The notes: generated from the sequence alone by a model not told the origin. Numbered from the stretch's first letter, positions 36,451 to 51,055 are shown. The stretch: 64,000 nt of DNA from Prunella strophiata (GCA_036583965.1 JAZBQD010000030.1:57971551-58035550); one strand, 5' to 3'. A program made the numbers and translations.

Positions 36451-39400
36451 AACAGAAAGCAAACATTAAGAATGCAATTGGGAAACAACTTAACCTACAT
36501 ATAAAACTTCCGTGTGAGTGCATTCTGCATCTCACTGGTAGATGGAATACCTGGTGATTTTGACTGTTCCCTTTCTATATCTGTCTCTGACACTCCTACC
36601 ATTATCTATTATTAAATGAAAACCTGACCCCTTTGAAGTTAATGGAAAAAAATCTTCCTACTTTTAATGTGAGTTATTATCTTTCAGGAAGGTTACTGCA
36701 TGGATCGAATCTTTGTGCTACCAGCAAGTGCTGTCCCTTGACTTGAAAAGAGCTCTGCAAACATGTAGATGCTCATGTTATTACATCCTATTGAAGGATG
36801 TGAACATTTTACTTTGAAAAACAGCCTTAAAAAATAACAGCTAGTAATATATCTCCTTGGACTGCTGTGAGATCACTCATAGAGTACAAATTAGTATTTG
36901 TACTGTGAAGCACCTTTGGATCTTTGGATGAAAGATGATGTGCTTAAACATGAAGAATTAAAATTAATCTCTCCATGGAATTTTTTTAAGAATAAAAAAG
37001 ACGAGCAATACAGTTTAATTAGTAAACTAATAAAAATCAAAAATGCTTTAATAATGTACAATTTATATTTCTCAATGGAAACCAATATTATGCTTAGATT
37101 ATAGTCAAGATAATATTATTAGTAGAATAACTGAGTCAAATTAATCATGACTGAAAATCTGATTATCACAAGGGATCATGCTGCTACCATAGACTTCACA
37201 AACCTTTACTTTTATCTTCTTATTACAACACCAAATTTCTCCCCCTGTACAGAGGGTGTACAGGATTTTCAGTTTTCAGCATCTTCAGACTGCTGCTTTG
37301 ATATTCTAATGCACATCTTGTGAATGACGGGCCTCAAATTAATTTTTTCTTGCAAAGAAGAGACTACAGACAAGGACAACTGTTTTTAATAATATTATTT
37401 ACAAAGTGATAATATGCAATTTGTTACTTGTCAAAACAGCAGGAATTATGTTCTCATTCTATGTTAAATATAATTAGTTAATATTTTCCAAAGGGTATGC
37501 AGACAGAAGAGGTGTCTCATATTTTTAACTTTGTTGCTAATTTCGTTGTTTGCCTTCATTTGTTCTTGCCCTAAGAATGCGAAAATTTAAGTTATGGTTC
37601 CAGTATCCTCAAAAGAAATCCATTATAAAGAATTTGGATTTCCTCAGTCCTACAGGCGTTCATGTTCAATGTATGTACACATCCATAAAGATCTTTTAAT
37701 GGAAATAATTATTAATTAGATTGTGAATAATGACATATTACATAAATTTTCTTCTGAGATTATTAAAAAACAAACAACCAACAACACAACCCCACCCCCT
37801 CAAAAAACCCGCAAACTTCCAGCTTTTGTGCCTTTTAAAGCACTTTTTTCCTCAAATAAATTATGTCTAATACACTATAAATATATTTATTTTGGCTAAT
37901 TAAAGCAATTTCCAGTATATTTTTTTTGGGACTAATGCATTGCTTTGATGGTCTTGCTTAATGGAAAGGAGCTCTACAAGTCTTTTGTAAAAATAAGGGC
38001 TATCCTAAAGAGCTTACATTAAAATGATGAGAAAGGTACATGAAATAAAAACAGAAGAAGAAGAACAAAATAGCAGCCTGGTGACATGCAATATATTGTA
38101 ATACAGAAAAGTTGTGGGTACAATTTGTAGTACTGATTGTAGATCTGCTCTTCTAACTGCATCCACCCCAGGGAGGGGAAACTTGGCAGCAAGCCTTAGA
38201 AATAGTCTCCTCTAGGGCAGATTAGTTGTATTTGCATGAGCAGTTCTTGGCTTTAAATCCTTTCTAGGCCTAGCATAGTTTATACAAACCATTTTTAAAT
38301 AAAGGGAGAGAGAGAGGGAGTGTATAAATACATATTTATATTTCTGTTGGTCTGACTGTGTCAGTATATGTGTGTGTGTACATATATAATTATTGATTTG
38401 AGGTTTGAGGAAAGAAGTTTAAATAACATGTCAGAAATAATGAGAGAATTGTGTTTTGGCTCACCTGAATTTTTTTTTATAGCATGAAAATGTGCCCATG
38501 TATCACATATTTTAGGCAGTGATGAAGGACACAGTAGTGTAGAAAGTTCCCCAGCCTGATAGACAATAATGGACTGGGCAGGGAAGTTCAGGGAGAACAA
38601 AACCCCTCTAATCTGTAAAATCTACAAAAACATTTGTTGGGGTGTACAATCCAGAGAAACATACTTGGATTTAATTTAGGAAGGAAGTTCTTGGGTCAGA
38701 AGAGAACTTGCAAACAAACATTTTCAAACCAGAGGCAGTCAGTACACTAAGATCAAAACTGAGGAGGAGGAACAAATTACCTCATACTTAAATAACACTA
38801 ATGAACTACAAGAAAGCCTCTGGAATCAGACATTTCTATAAGATCAATAGTAGTATAATTAATACACAATAAATATAAAAAGGTCAAGTCTTTTTTTAAT
38901 ATGAGTAGAATTCAGCTCACCTAGATTCAAATGTCTAATAAACTTTAAACTTATCTTTTTCTTTTTAGAATTTTAGAACCTGAGTTAAGAGCTTGAATAT
39001 AGAATCTCTCTGGAGACTCTTTCACTCCCAGTGAGAGACTCTGTCTCTGGAGAAGCCTGTTTTGCTGTACTAACTATGGAAAAACCTAAGGCAACTCCAG
39101 TCTTAATTATGAAGTCCTTGATTTTAAACATCTATAGATGGATGGTTGGGTACCTGAGTGCAGTGATTATGTGCTACAACCCTCACTCTTGCTTCTCTTT
39201 ATATCTCAGGGATAACCAAACCAATTGCAATTCATAGCAATGTCAGGTGTTTCAGGGGGGAAGAAAATGAACAATACCCACCCAATCAAACAAAAAAATC
39301 CCAAACCAGAGTCAGCAGGTGAGGCAGGAGCCAAGAACAAAATGGAAGAAAGGGGTCCTATGACCCTTTGGTCCTATCCTATGACCCTTCTATCCAAGCA

Positions 39401-40962
39401 ATAGAGATCCCACCAGTTAGGCATGTACCTTTCAGATTACAGACCATGTGGGAATGCAAATAAAAAAAGGGACCCAACCACATCAGCTGCTGAGTAACCC
39501 GCAATATCTAGCCAAGATTATGAGAATCATGGGGGAACTAAATGAGTCAAGGGGAAACCTTATATGGCAGCTTAAAGGCCAGGACATAGACTTGAGTAAT
39601 TATAAAACCTGATCTGGCTGGTTTTTTATGAATTTTACATTAGATCACAAAGATTTGAATGCTGAAGCAGTCCAGGGAAAAGAAGCTAAAAGACAGGCTT
39701 GTGCTCACAGTGCCAAGGCAACAGAAATAAGGCAATAGTACTAGGTAGTAAAAATGAGAATGCATGCCCAGTGCATGCCCAAATTTCTTCTCCTTTACTT
39801 TTCTTTTGGTGTCATGATGTTTCTATTCTTGACCACAAAATGTAAAAGAGGCTTAGTGGTAAGGGGCCTCCAGATTCATCACCCAACTCCTCCTTTTTCC
39901 AAGAGACAGAGTTGGAGGTCCTCTATGCTAACATGGCAGAGGAATTTTTTTCTTGGAAAAGTGATTTAACCAATAGGTTACAGTGCAGAAGAATTTTCAT
40001 CTGTGATCTCTGCCAGCCTCAATATTACTCATAAATCTTGTATATCCTTTCTGCCCAGCACAAGCAATCTGGTGAATCTACTTGGCATGTATAGTAACTG
40101 GATATTAAATTGAAAAAAATAATTTATCTTGAATGGAGAGTCTGCCATCCTGCCATTTTCTTAGACTGAAACATCTCAACTCTGCCCAGCTTGTTTTCTA
40201 GATTCTTAAATACCTTTAAAGATCTTAATTTCAGTTTCTTTGTGCCTCAGTTTTCTTTTTTCTGTCTTACAACAATAATTATGTTTCCTGCAAAAGTAAA
40301 GAAATTCATATTTGTAAACTGCTCAGACACTCATGTAGTGCAAACTAAACCGGAACCTAGATAAAAAAGGTAAAAAATCTTAATGCCATATATTTCCAAA
40401 ATGCCTCTCCTTCTATTTATGAAAACACAGAGCATAATAAAAACTAGCAGACAGAGCTTTCTAGAAAAACTCTTACTGCCTAAAATAATAAGGAAGTCAT
40501 TTGATCATACTACAAATATTACTCAAATGTTTCTGTCAAGGTCAGATTCTGGCAAGTGTCATTTTCTATTTGCTACATGAAGTACTATGTGTTCAAGTTA
40601 CTGTGCAACTACCCCAGGGCTTGCAGAGTTGTTGCATGTAACTCTTCAGAACCATTTTGTCTAACATTTTTATCTACATTTGTTGTTCCTTTGTTCTGGC
40701 TCTACCTGTGTCTCTCCTAATTAGCCATTTCAATTTATATTGGCCCAGTCTCATTCTAAGTAATTCAATGTGCTTAAAGATGCATAAGTTAATATCTGTT
40801 TAAAGTACACTGAAGAGACTCAAAGCTGCACAATCATTTTGTATATGATACCCTGTGCAGGCAGGAATGAAATTAAGGCAGGCAGAAGAGTATATAATTT
40901 ATAAATGAGATTCCAAGGAGCATATCCCAAGTGGATGCTAAAGAATACAAAGCATTTCTATG

Positions 40963-40987
40963 AAAACAAACAAACAAACAAACAAAG
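40963..40987 (+). repeat. AAAC tetranucleotide microsatellite
   Basis: About five to six CAAA units in a row. Same unit as 25878-25904. Confidence 0.88.
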
Positions 40988-41539
40988 AAAAAGCCCCAAT
41001 AAAACTTTTCTTGTTTTAGGTCATCTGTATACAGTAACTCACAGTTCCACTCAGGAGTGAAACTTATCTGCATTTCCAAGGTTGAAGGTCTGCTGAAAAG
41101 CTTTTATATAACAAAATATTTTACTGCTATCTCCTAATATGGGAGAAACCTCGTAATGGAAAAGCTACTTTATGTTAATTGGTGGAATCCAGGAAAAAAT
41201 ACAAAGTTATGCATTCCTGCCTTTTTTCAGTAAAAAATAATACTTTTGTGTCACCACAGCTTCCAGCTTTCAATATGTTTCACAAACTTTTTCATTACAA
41301 CCTATGAGCTAAATTTTTCACTTCTGATGATATTGTTATCACAAAGTCACTGTCTGATACTAATATATAATAGCTAATGCATTGGCTGTGTTCTATCATT
41401 CAAATGCCATTTATTTTATCATTTCAAAGACAATTTTTAAAACAAAAGAATGACACTACTACATAGGGAGAAAACTCTAATTTTAACAAGGTATAATCCT
41501 TTTACAGCTGTTATTATTTTAATCTTCTGTAAAGAAACA

Positions 41540-41830
41540 CCAGTTAACCTGGCTGCTGCCCAGGTCACCTCTCTTTGACAATGGCCAAGGGTGACAATTT
41601 TCTGGAGAATGCACTGACACTCTGCTGAGGCCTGATGTGCTGCTAAATGTGGGACACTGCAAAGCTAAAGTGGGAGCAAAGGTCATGGATTAGAATGAAT
41701 TAAGCAAACGTGGATTAAGAAAGATCAATGAGCAGGGACACAGACTCATCAGGCTCTGTTTAGATAATCTGCTTGCTCTGACTAACATTTTCTTCCAATG
41801 TTACAGCTGAAGAAAATGTACTTGAAGCTC
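41540..41830. other. Non-repetitive GC-richer block, candidate conserved element
   Basis: About 290 bases of balanced composition with no recognisable repeat and no good open frame. Two AGGTCA half-sites of the nuclear-receptor type are present (41562-41567 and 41680-41685, the second within AAAGGTCA). A run of this sort in an AT-rich desert can be a conserved regulatory element, but the sequence alone cannot show conservation. Confidence 0.2.
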
Positions 41831-43499
41831 ACTCTTGTCAGCTCCTGAGAAACTATCTGTAAATCAGGCAGACAAGATAGTACCCTGAAATGTAAAAACT
41901 CTGCCAAGGACTGATATTGACCCTGATCCCCAGATACTACAAGTACTGTGACTGAAAAGACAGGTCTGAAATCCCAGATGATGAAACCATCAGGTCAGTT
42001 GCTCTGGCTCAGTCAGTGTATTACTGATGAAGAACGGAGAGAGGCAACAAATGATACTGTACTAAACTGTGGAAAAGGGCATTCTCCTGTGCTATCCTTT
42101 ATTAGTGATGACAGAAATGTTGGCAGAAGAAACCTGTCATTTCAGAGGAAATAGCTTGTAGAAAAATATAATCCTACAAACTGATCAGAGAAAATTCTCA
42201 GGGTCATAAAAGATGTGGGAAGAAGTTGAAATGAGTGAAGTTCCCATACGCAACACAGAGAGTAAGGACATGAAAAGTGTGAAGAGAAGAATTAGGATAT
42301 TTACTGACTAAGAGGAGTCTCATAAGTAATTTGATCTGTCAGTCAGTAGGAAAAAAAACAATGTCCCAGCTCCTGTGCTGATTGACATTTCCCACACTGA
42401 GATGTACCTTCTATTGGTATATACTCCACTCACTTGCAAAGTTAAAAAAACAAAAATGCAAAATCCACCAAAGAGCTGAAATGAAAATATAGTAAATATC
42501 ATACTATAGGAACCACCTCAGAAGTGATGATGTGTGCTGAACATGTCTCACCCAGTGTGACCTCATAAGATCTCAGATCCTAACCTCAGACCACTTTTGC
42601 TTCCCTAAATGACACCTAGAGAATGATAATTCTGTATAATCTAGAAATAGAAGAAACTTGTATAGACAAGTTGCTTTTGTTTCTGTTGCTGCAGGATTTT
42701 TCTGTGACTCATATTTGTCACACAAGCTATGTCACAAAGGTACTAAAGAATGTTACAGATAAACCAGTAAGATTTCTGCTTAAGTGACAGTGTACAGACA
42801 GAAAAACTACTTATAAAATTAGGAGAAGGGTTGATTTCTCAAAAAGTTACTGATGGAAAAATACTTTCCTATCAGGGAAGATCTTAGGAACTGCAAACTG
42901 TAAGAAAAATATATTTAACTTCCTATCTCTGTTCATGGTTCCACAGGACAATTTTGGTTCCATGCAAAGGAAGTGTGGGGTATTCAAAGAAGATATTAAA
43001 ATCAGAAAACAATGTCAAAACAATCCTTTGTTCACATAATGAATAAAGTACTGAATATGTCCCTTACAGACTGCTAGAAGAGAAAGTGACTTGCTTATGT
43101 CTAGAAACTCATCTATTCTTAAAAGAATAAGAAACCTCATGATTTATGTTTGCCTCACACTCAACTTGGTTTTTTATTTTTTGAACAGAAAAAAAAGGAA
43201 AAGAAAAAAAAATCAGGTAATTTTTTTTTTCTTTCTCGTTTTCCCTTTTTCTGGCATTCAGTGAAAGACACAGGAAATAATTAACGTAAAGCTGGACCTG
43301 AATTCAGTCCAATGTAGCTACCATAAAACAGCAGATCATATCAGGACAAGGATTCACGAGGTCCAGCATCTTTCCTTCAGCAGTCATGAGTATGAGGGAC
43401 AGGCATGGCTAGATTGTTGTTTCTCCTGACATGCACTTGCAGCAGTAAGAGCCCGAGGGACTACCTGAGATGAAGGCTCCAGACTTCTGTGCTCAATAG

Positions 43500-43705
43500 A
43501 GAAAATGGGGCTGACCACAGTCCTTTTAGGATTCTAATTACACTGTTGGCTCCTGAAACATCTTGCAGCATTGAGTTCCACAATTTAATTACAGGCGTGA
43601 TATGACAAAGTACTTCCTTTGTTTATTCCATAACTGCTGTATGAAACTTGCATTGAGGGCTCTCTAAATTTTGCATTGTGAGAAATAATGAACAGCTGAA
43701 CAGTT
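43500..43705 (-). mobile_element. Ancient CR1-like LINE relic
   Basis: The plus strand contains GCATTGAGTTCCACAATTTA, then GACAAAGTACTTCCTTTGTT, ACTTGCATTGAGGGCTCTCT and GCATTGTGAGAAATAATGAA. Old reptile and bird CR1-like elements read in reverse have GAGTTCCACAGGTTAA, AAAAAGTACTTCCTTTTGTT, ATTTCATTGG-TGACCCCTAG and TTATGAGAA in the same order and spacing. So this is a minus-strand relic of an old element, diverged but co-linear over about 150-200 bases. Confidence 0.65.
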
Positions 43706-45249
43706 AACCATACATCTGAGATAAAGACTAAATTATCATTCTTCAAACAACTTGAGTTATCTGGTTTCTCATCAGGATCTCTAAGAATAGAATACTCTCA
43801 AAAATGTACATAAACATATGGAAAATGTATTTGTGTGAAATCACCATATCTTGAAAGGAGAGAGGGAGAGAAATTATAGCAGCTATTTGTTCATGATTTG
43901 GGACTTTTTTTTTGTTGTTGTTGTTTATATTGACTAAGGAAGCCTTGCTTCTAGCCATTTGTACAGGCAAAATTTAAATTATTGAGTTGTGGGAATATTC
44001 TAAGATATGCACATTTTTAAAGAGTATTCTGTTAGTGTAAGAGTAAAATAATTCCTGAAAGCACAAAGTTCATAACATATATGATTACAAATTCCTTTAG
44101 CAATTTGCATAATGTCTTATTCACTTCTTGATATTTAAGGGCACTTATGGAGGGAATGTAAGTGTTATTACAGTGAGTGGCATCCCATATGGCAAGTAGG
44201 ATCAGCTGCAGCTTTGCACACTGTTGTCATTTTTCCCCTTATACTACAGTATTACATGATGTAATGTTTTTCTGTGGTTGTTCAACAGTCTACCATTTAA
44301 GCCTGCCATATTATAAAATGCCATTTTAAGGAGTTGCAGCTGAACCTGCTCACCATAAGTCTGCATTTATTTCACAGCTGTCTATCACACTGTCATCCCA
44401 CAGGTGTACTCCAACTTTACAAATTTCCTGGGCTTCATCTTGTGATGTAAGAAAAATGTATTATGCAAGATGAAGAAATGGCAGCCAAAAAAGTAAATGC
44501 TGCTAAATGTCATTTTACAATACAACTTGGGCATGCAAATGCAAGTAACCTTAGAGGATGATAATATTTGCACTCTCAGCTAAATAGGATAGCGCAAATG
44601 ATAGTGGAAAGGCCAGATCCTGAAAAGTGAAAGTCCTCTCCAGGGTAAGTAAGAAATATAAATGAGTTTGTTTGTTCGGGTTTTTTTTTGGGGGGTGGGG
44701 GGGCAATTTCCATTAAAATAGGAGAAATTTGGGGGTTTTCTATGCTTCTGATCAACAGTAATCAATGAAAATTTTGGAAAATAGAATTCATCTGGAGGTT
44801 ATTTTCTGACTTAAGTGGAATTACAGATCTTTCAATGTAGTCCTGTTGCTCCATTCTCAGAGAGTATCAGAAAATAAGCAATGTAGACTGTATAGGACAA
44901 AAAAATATAAAAAAAATTAAATATTAATTTAAAATTTAAGTATAATCACACATTTAAGGAAACACTTGAGTGTTTATTCAAAGTTCAAACAACTATGAAG
45001 AATATTCTCTCTTCATTTTACTACACTTCATCTCACCTTTCCTCTTTCCTCCTCAACACACTATGCATGTTTTTCTATCTGCAAGTCATCAGCAGTGATG
45101 TGACCACAATAAGATTCCATTTAAAGGTCCAACCCTGCTGTATGTCCACCTGGAACACCCCTTTGATTCACTTAGGCTGCTGACATACACAGGTACACTG
45201 GGAGGAAGACAATGGAAAAAATAACTAATAAGTATAAAAATAAAAAGGA

Positions 45250-45264
45250 TTTTTTTTTTTTTTT
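45250..45264 (+). repeat. Poly-T tract, 15 bases
   Basis: A pure T run, followed 20 bases later by an A-rich run (45284-45306). Confidence 0.8.
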
Positions 45265-46820
45265 CAATGGAATGTGCCACTGGTCAAAAAAAAAAAGAAA
45301 AAAAAATCTCAGCTAGAATTTTAGATCTCCATTAGAAAACTGGTTTTATTTATGAACCAGTCAGGAAAACTGTAAAGGTCAACAACTAACAAACCCTTCA
45401 ATAACAAAGTGTTTAAAAAATGTGTTTAACTTTTCTGAATTAGAATGGCAGTGTTAATAGAAATATTTTCAGTGTGCAATATAGAATTACAATCCAGTGT
45501 TATTTCTAAGTCAAATAAGACTTCTTGGGTTTGACATTTTCAAAATTAAAGACTGGGTAAATGTGAAGATAACGATAGGTATACTCGAATGTAAAGGGAA
45601 GGGTAAAATTAAAATACAAATATGCTTTAAATTAAATAAAACACCATAATTTTTTCATAATTTTGGAGTATAGGTCATTATAGTTGAATACATTTAATCC
45701 TATATTCTCATTTCATATTACTTTTGGTGCCAGCACTGAGTTACAATAAAACTAATGCCTTGTTTATTCTTAAGCTAATTGAGAGTAGATATGGTCTGAT
45801 AATTTTGGTAAATTCTTCCCTGATTAATCATTTTGAAACTGTAACAAGAAAACATGGCTTTATAGACAAAATAATAGAAAATACTGAAATTGGTTTATAA
45901 CTGCAATTAAAGTTACTGTTCCTTATCAAGGCCTTTACTCCTTGCTTTACCTTGCTTGTTTTTGTCAACTGGAAGACAAAGTAGATTAGTAACAAAAATC
46001 TCTGCAACAAGGAAAGTTAAAAATCCTACTCCCTCATTAATGTGTGTATTTCATGTCTTATTTAATCTACTTTAAGTACTGATTTACCAGATTTTCCGAC
46101 TCTTGGTTAATAACTAGAAAGGACAACCAAAATATCTTAAAATACATATCTTTATTTTTCTATGCAAACAACAAATATATTTCTTGACAATCTTGCTTGA
46201 CAATAGTGTGGTTTCTCTAATTAATTACACATGGTAAATTCCACTGATGTGAAACAAACACCTAAGGCCTATTCTTTTTTTTATCTTGGAAATCTGAAAG
46301 TCTGTTAAAGAAAAAGATTCTTAGAGAAAACAGTGTTCAGGTAGAATTATGTTAATTTTGTGCAGTTATGGCCACTTGCTTCTTTTATATGTTTTCATAT
46401 TAATTTCCTATTGAAGGATTTGCATTTAAATAACAACAGCTGCAAGATTTATGGCTTAAAATGCTGACAAAAATATAATAGAAAGGTACTGAAAAGTCTA
46501 TTGCAATTTCATGATGCTGGCTTAAAACTGTACTTTCCTCCTAAAGATTTTAATTCCACTGGTGAGCTTGCTTGTTATTTATACAGGAAACAAAACCAGT
46601 TCCTCTTTACAAGCTTCACTTTCACATTTATAATAACAGCTGCAGATAATGTCCAAGCTGAGACAGAAGGGGGTAATTCTTTTGTTCACTCTGATTTTGT
46701 TTCTGTTAAATTTAGGAAAATTGGCAAACAAGGAAAAAGAGAGCTACAGAATGAAAAAAATTAAGTACGATTCTAAAGAAAACAGAGATTTAAAAAGAAA
46801 GTGATGACAAATGATTACTG

Positions 46821-46841
46821 AAAAAAAAAAATATATATATA
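46821..46841 (+). repeat. A11 plus AT dinucleotide repeat
   Basis: Eleven A continuing into five AT units. Confidence 0.8.
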
Positions 46842-49800
46842 CTGTGATATCCCAGAAAACTTTCTATTTTTATTTCATTTCAGTTCTTTCAAGGCTAGTT
46901 TCTTCTTTTTCTAAATGAGCATTAATAAACAGGTGTCACAATGTTACAATGTCTATTGAAAATAATTGTATTCAGAACACAACTTTTCTAGTAATTTTGT
47001 AGCAGTGAGCAGTTTCTTGAAACTACACTTGCTTTTCATCCAGCTTTGGAGCAATTTACTTTTATATAACATCCATATTTTCTTAGTATTCACTGAATTG
47101 CTGGAAATCCATGTATGGTCACTTAACAATCATTATACATGTAAAATTATACTTCTCAATGTATAAGAAAGTTTAGCAAGTTTGGAATGAGAACTTTAAT
47201 GAGTATTATCTTCCAACAGTAATTACAGCAAACACAATAAATAGTAACACTTAAATGCAGACAAACACTGCTATTACTGAAAATGTAGTGTTGTATTTTT
47301 TGATGAGAAGTGGGAAGAGTAAAATCAGAAAATAGATCAGTGAATACGAAGAGCTGATACAAAACAGAATGGGAGATGAATAACTTAATTCAAACAATAT
47401 TATGATGGATGTGAAAAAGACTTCATTACATAAAAAACACTCCTAGTTATTGATAATACTAACTAGATTAAGAAGTTGAACACTCAAAGAGATATATGAC
47501 AGTCATATGGAATCCTCTACTGGAGTCACAGAAAATCATCTGCTCCTATGCAGTGGGTTGATGTGCAGACAAAGGAAAGGAGAAGCTTTTGCTTGTATTT
47601 TTCAGCTACAGATGATCTTCAATAGATTTGGGTCTTGTAGAGAAATAAAAGAATAAAAGTTACAAGAAAAAAAAAGTCAAATATTTATCACTGATGTGAC
47701 AAAACTTTACAAAGAAGGCATCATGTTCCAGACAATTTTTTAAAACTTGTATTAATTCAGAATTAGTTAGAATTAAAAGCTGTTCTAAATTAAGAATTCC
47801 TTATAAAAACCAGAACAAATGTTTTTATCATCTAGTATTCTTTTTCATAGCAGGTCTAATGATAAATGGGAAAGACATTTAAGCAGGTTGAAAAATTATT
47901 AAATTAATGGTAATTTTTTATATTTTGTATCCCAAAAGAAAAAACTGAAACCCTCTTCTTTAAAGACTACTTTCTGTCATATGTGTAGTTTCTGTTTAGT
48001 AATAGTATTTGTCAGTGCAGCAATGCTTGTGTGTAGAACTTCAAACATATTGCATAAATTCTCATGTTCAACTATTATGATTGATCTTACCATTACCTCC
48101 AGTTGTAGAAATGCCAATAAATTAAACTCAAGTTTTTGCTGCTCGTTTGCCTTTGAAAAGATCAAGCTATTAAAATTCTATCTTTCTAAAAAAGAACTCC
48201 TTCTTTGCAGTGAAAAGATTAAGGAACCTGTTACTCCATCTGTAACAGTATTTAGATTCTACAGCAAAGAAATCTAACAAATCTGGGCAAACTGCTCAAA
48301 CAGCTGACAGAGTGAACCATTGAAATGGCTCAGACTCCAGGGTTTGAAATTCTCCTTTGGCTGTACATTGTCTCAACATGTTATAGAGAAATGCAGAGCT
48401 CCTCTGTCTCAGGGCCTGAGCTGGGATAAGGAGTAAATAAATGTTCTTTAGAGAACTCTTCATCTCAGGAATTTTGTGCAACTCATAAGCAATTCAAAAC
48501 AGATGTGCCACAAAAACTGAATATTAAATTAAATATTTTATGACTTCATAAGACAGAAGGGAGAAAAATAGAACATCATTCTCTAATAGGATCCTGTAAT
48601 ACACTTTCTGAAAAGATGAATTCTTCACTTTTACAAATAATGCAGAGTAGAAAGTACTTTGGACTAGAGTGTGTTTCTGTATCCAAATGCCTAGAATGTT
48701 CTGCTGTGGGGTGAGAAGTCCCACACAATTCCAGACACAGTGTCTGCATCTAATATTCAGCACTAATTGTACACACCTGTATAATGTGTCAATTTACCCA
48801 GGATGAAATTAGGGTATACTGTCTCCTTGACTGAGTACCTAAAAGGATTTTGCATGAAAAACTTCTTACTTCTGGATGCAAACAACAATCACAAGCAAGT
48901 TCAGCCCTGACCTCAGTGTCAATGTGCTCAGTGCTAGACAGCCAGAGTATGCACACCTTCAACTACTCAAAGAACCTGTGAAGCAGATTCACATGAATTT
49001 AAAGAATTGTGAATATGGACTAAGGCACTTAGTGCCTTGTATCACTGGGTGTATTTAAATTTTCCCCCCTTTTTGATATCTATTTTCTTCTTGCTTTCTC
49101 CAAGCAGATGCTTGTGTGAGACTGGTAATCTATGAAAAAAATTCTGGGCCAGAACTCAATGAGGAAAACTAATAGAAAAATGTACAGTAAAAACAACAGA
49201 CCACAAGCTTTAATTAGTTATCTTCCTGTTGTAATATAGTCTGATGTCCAAAAAGTAACTTTGTAAGTATTACTTCTTTATGTATCTAAATAATAAGATA
49301 AAAAATCATTAAAAAATCTATTAGTGACACTCTGTTATGTCTTATAATTTAAGTAATTACTCTACAATACATATACTGTGCTAGTAGATATTAAGCAAAC
49401 ATTAGCAAAACCAGAGAAATTTCATTGGAATGGAACTACATTATAGGCTGATTTTTTATTATTTTTTTTTTTTTAATCTTCAATGAATCTTTTAGCCTAA
49501 TAGCAGCAATGACTAAGTTTAGAATTCTTACTGGCCCTGAAAGATGTCACAAGAATTTTCCTATGAAAATCTCTTACCACTTTATACCCCAGCAGCCTTG
49601 CTCTCAATTTTGATGACCTACTACTGCATGAGAAAAAATCCAACAACTTTTTTAAAAAAAAAATCCCACTGCTGACTTTAGCTACAACTTTTCAGTACAC
49701 CAGTTTCTGCTCAAGCATTTCACTTACCACAGGCAACTTTTCTCTGATGGAGCTTCTTTCCCAGCATACAGTCTTCTCCAATTTACTCTCATGGGAACCT

Positions 49801-50977
49801 CTCTCTGTACTGTAATCTCCACATAGCCAGGGAATACATCAATGTTGATAAAATGTTTTGGATTCACTGGTTGGTTTCATGTGTGGCATTAGCTTCATCC
49901 CATCCCTACTGGCATTCCTTATATATTCTTCGTAGTTTAAAAGGTAATGATCATTTTTTTCACTTCCTCTTCCCCAGTTTTCTTCCACATGATAATACGT
50001 CTCCATCAGTGGTGCTGAAGTTGCTTGTAGACAAAGAAGTGTCTTTTTTATTAAATAGGGTTCAGCTGCAGAACAGACCAAAGTATTTGTTCATCCATTG
50101 AAATGGACTCATTAGCTTCACAGGATTGTTTAAATGTGCAAATTATATTAATTATTACATAAAAACTTTTGGTCAGATTGCACCTAAAAAGCTTCAAGCA
50201 CAGAGATGTAATCAGTGATAGTAAAATAATATATTCAGTTCAGGGGACTCTTCCTAGTTTCACATTGCCTTTTTGGCTAACAAATACTGCTGTACTATTC
50301 TTAGATGTTTTGCTTACAGAAATATTTCAGAAATTTAGCATTAGCAGTTTCTTTACTTCTCTTGTCTCCCTGAGAAAAAGTTTGCAGAGAAGAGCATTTG
50401 GTAAAGAAGCACTTTCCAATACCTTTACAGTGTGTTTTACACTAAGAAGAGAAAGGCTGGTGAAACAATAGCTGCTTTTTTGTCACTGAGTGCAAAGGGA
50501 AAATATTTTTTTCATTCTTTCAATGGTATATAGAAGACCATTGAAATTTGAAGATTGGCGATGTGATTCTCTGCCCTCTAGAATGTGAAGAAGGTAACAG
50601 AGGTCTGAAACCAGAGTGAAATTCCCAAGTGCAGGCACATGAATAATTGAATAACAAGCTGTTTAGAGAATTACTGAAGAAGAAACATTCACAAGGAAAA
50701 AGAAAAAAGAGAAAAAAGAAAAAATAATTAAAGGACAAGTTCAATTTTATGTTTATAACAAAATTTAAAGAAAAAAATTCATAGAATCATAGGAATCAGT
50801 ACAAGTCTACAAATGTTTTTTAAGACAAAAATACTGAATTTTATTGTAGGTTTACTTTGGTTGGCTGCCAGGTGCCTTCACAACCACTTTCTGACTTCCT
50901 TGCCTCAGCAGGACAAGGGAGAAAATAACATGAAAAATCCCATAGGTTGAGATGAAGACAAGATTATTCACCAATTA

Positions 50978-51055
50978 CCATCACAGCCAAAATAGATTTT
51001 ACTTGAGGAAATTTAATTTATTGCCAATTAAAAATAGACTCAGTTACTCAGAAAC
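50978..51055. repeat. Left copy of a 78-bp direct duplication
   Basis: This piece of the host LTR (starting CCATCACAGCC, ending CAGAAAC) ends exactly where the nested LTR begins. It matches 51484-51561 without gaps at 71 of 78 positions by direct count. Confidence 0.9.

Larger units (their letters stand above)
36080..43499. other. AT-rich DNA, no gene seen
   Basis: More than 7 kb without a recognisable exon or RNA gene. It contains T24 at 36427-36450, an A/C-rich patch near 37770-37810, a short GA run (38306-38319) with a TG run shortly after (near 38370), a 13-base direct repeat (TCCTATGACCCTT) near 39356 and 39377, and an AAAC repeat at 40963-40987. The segment 41540-41830 is GC-richer and non-repetitive. 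Confidence 0.55.
43706..50844. other. AT-rich DNA, no gene seen
   Basis: About 7 kb with no recognisable exon, RNA gene or named repeat. Low-complexity patches: a T/G run at 44668-44704 ending in a G-rich stretch, T15 at 45250-45264, and A11 followed by AT dinucleotides at 46821-46841. The frame at 47981-48277 (98 codons) and the one at 50169-50471 (100 codons) have no recognisable domains. Confidence 0.55.

Noticed and set aside
37984..38110. Possible L3-type fragment (CCTAAAGAGCTTACATTAAA)
   Set aside because: It resembles the AAGAGCTTACAATCTAA phrase of an old repeat, but the similarity covers only about 20 bases with no co-linear continuation.
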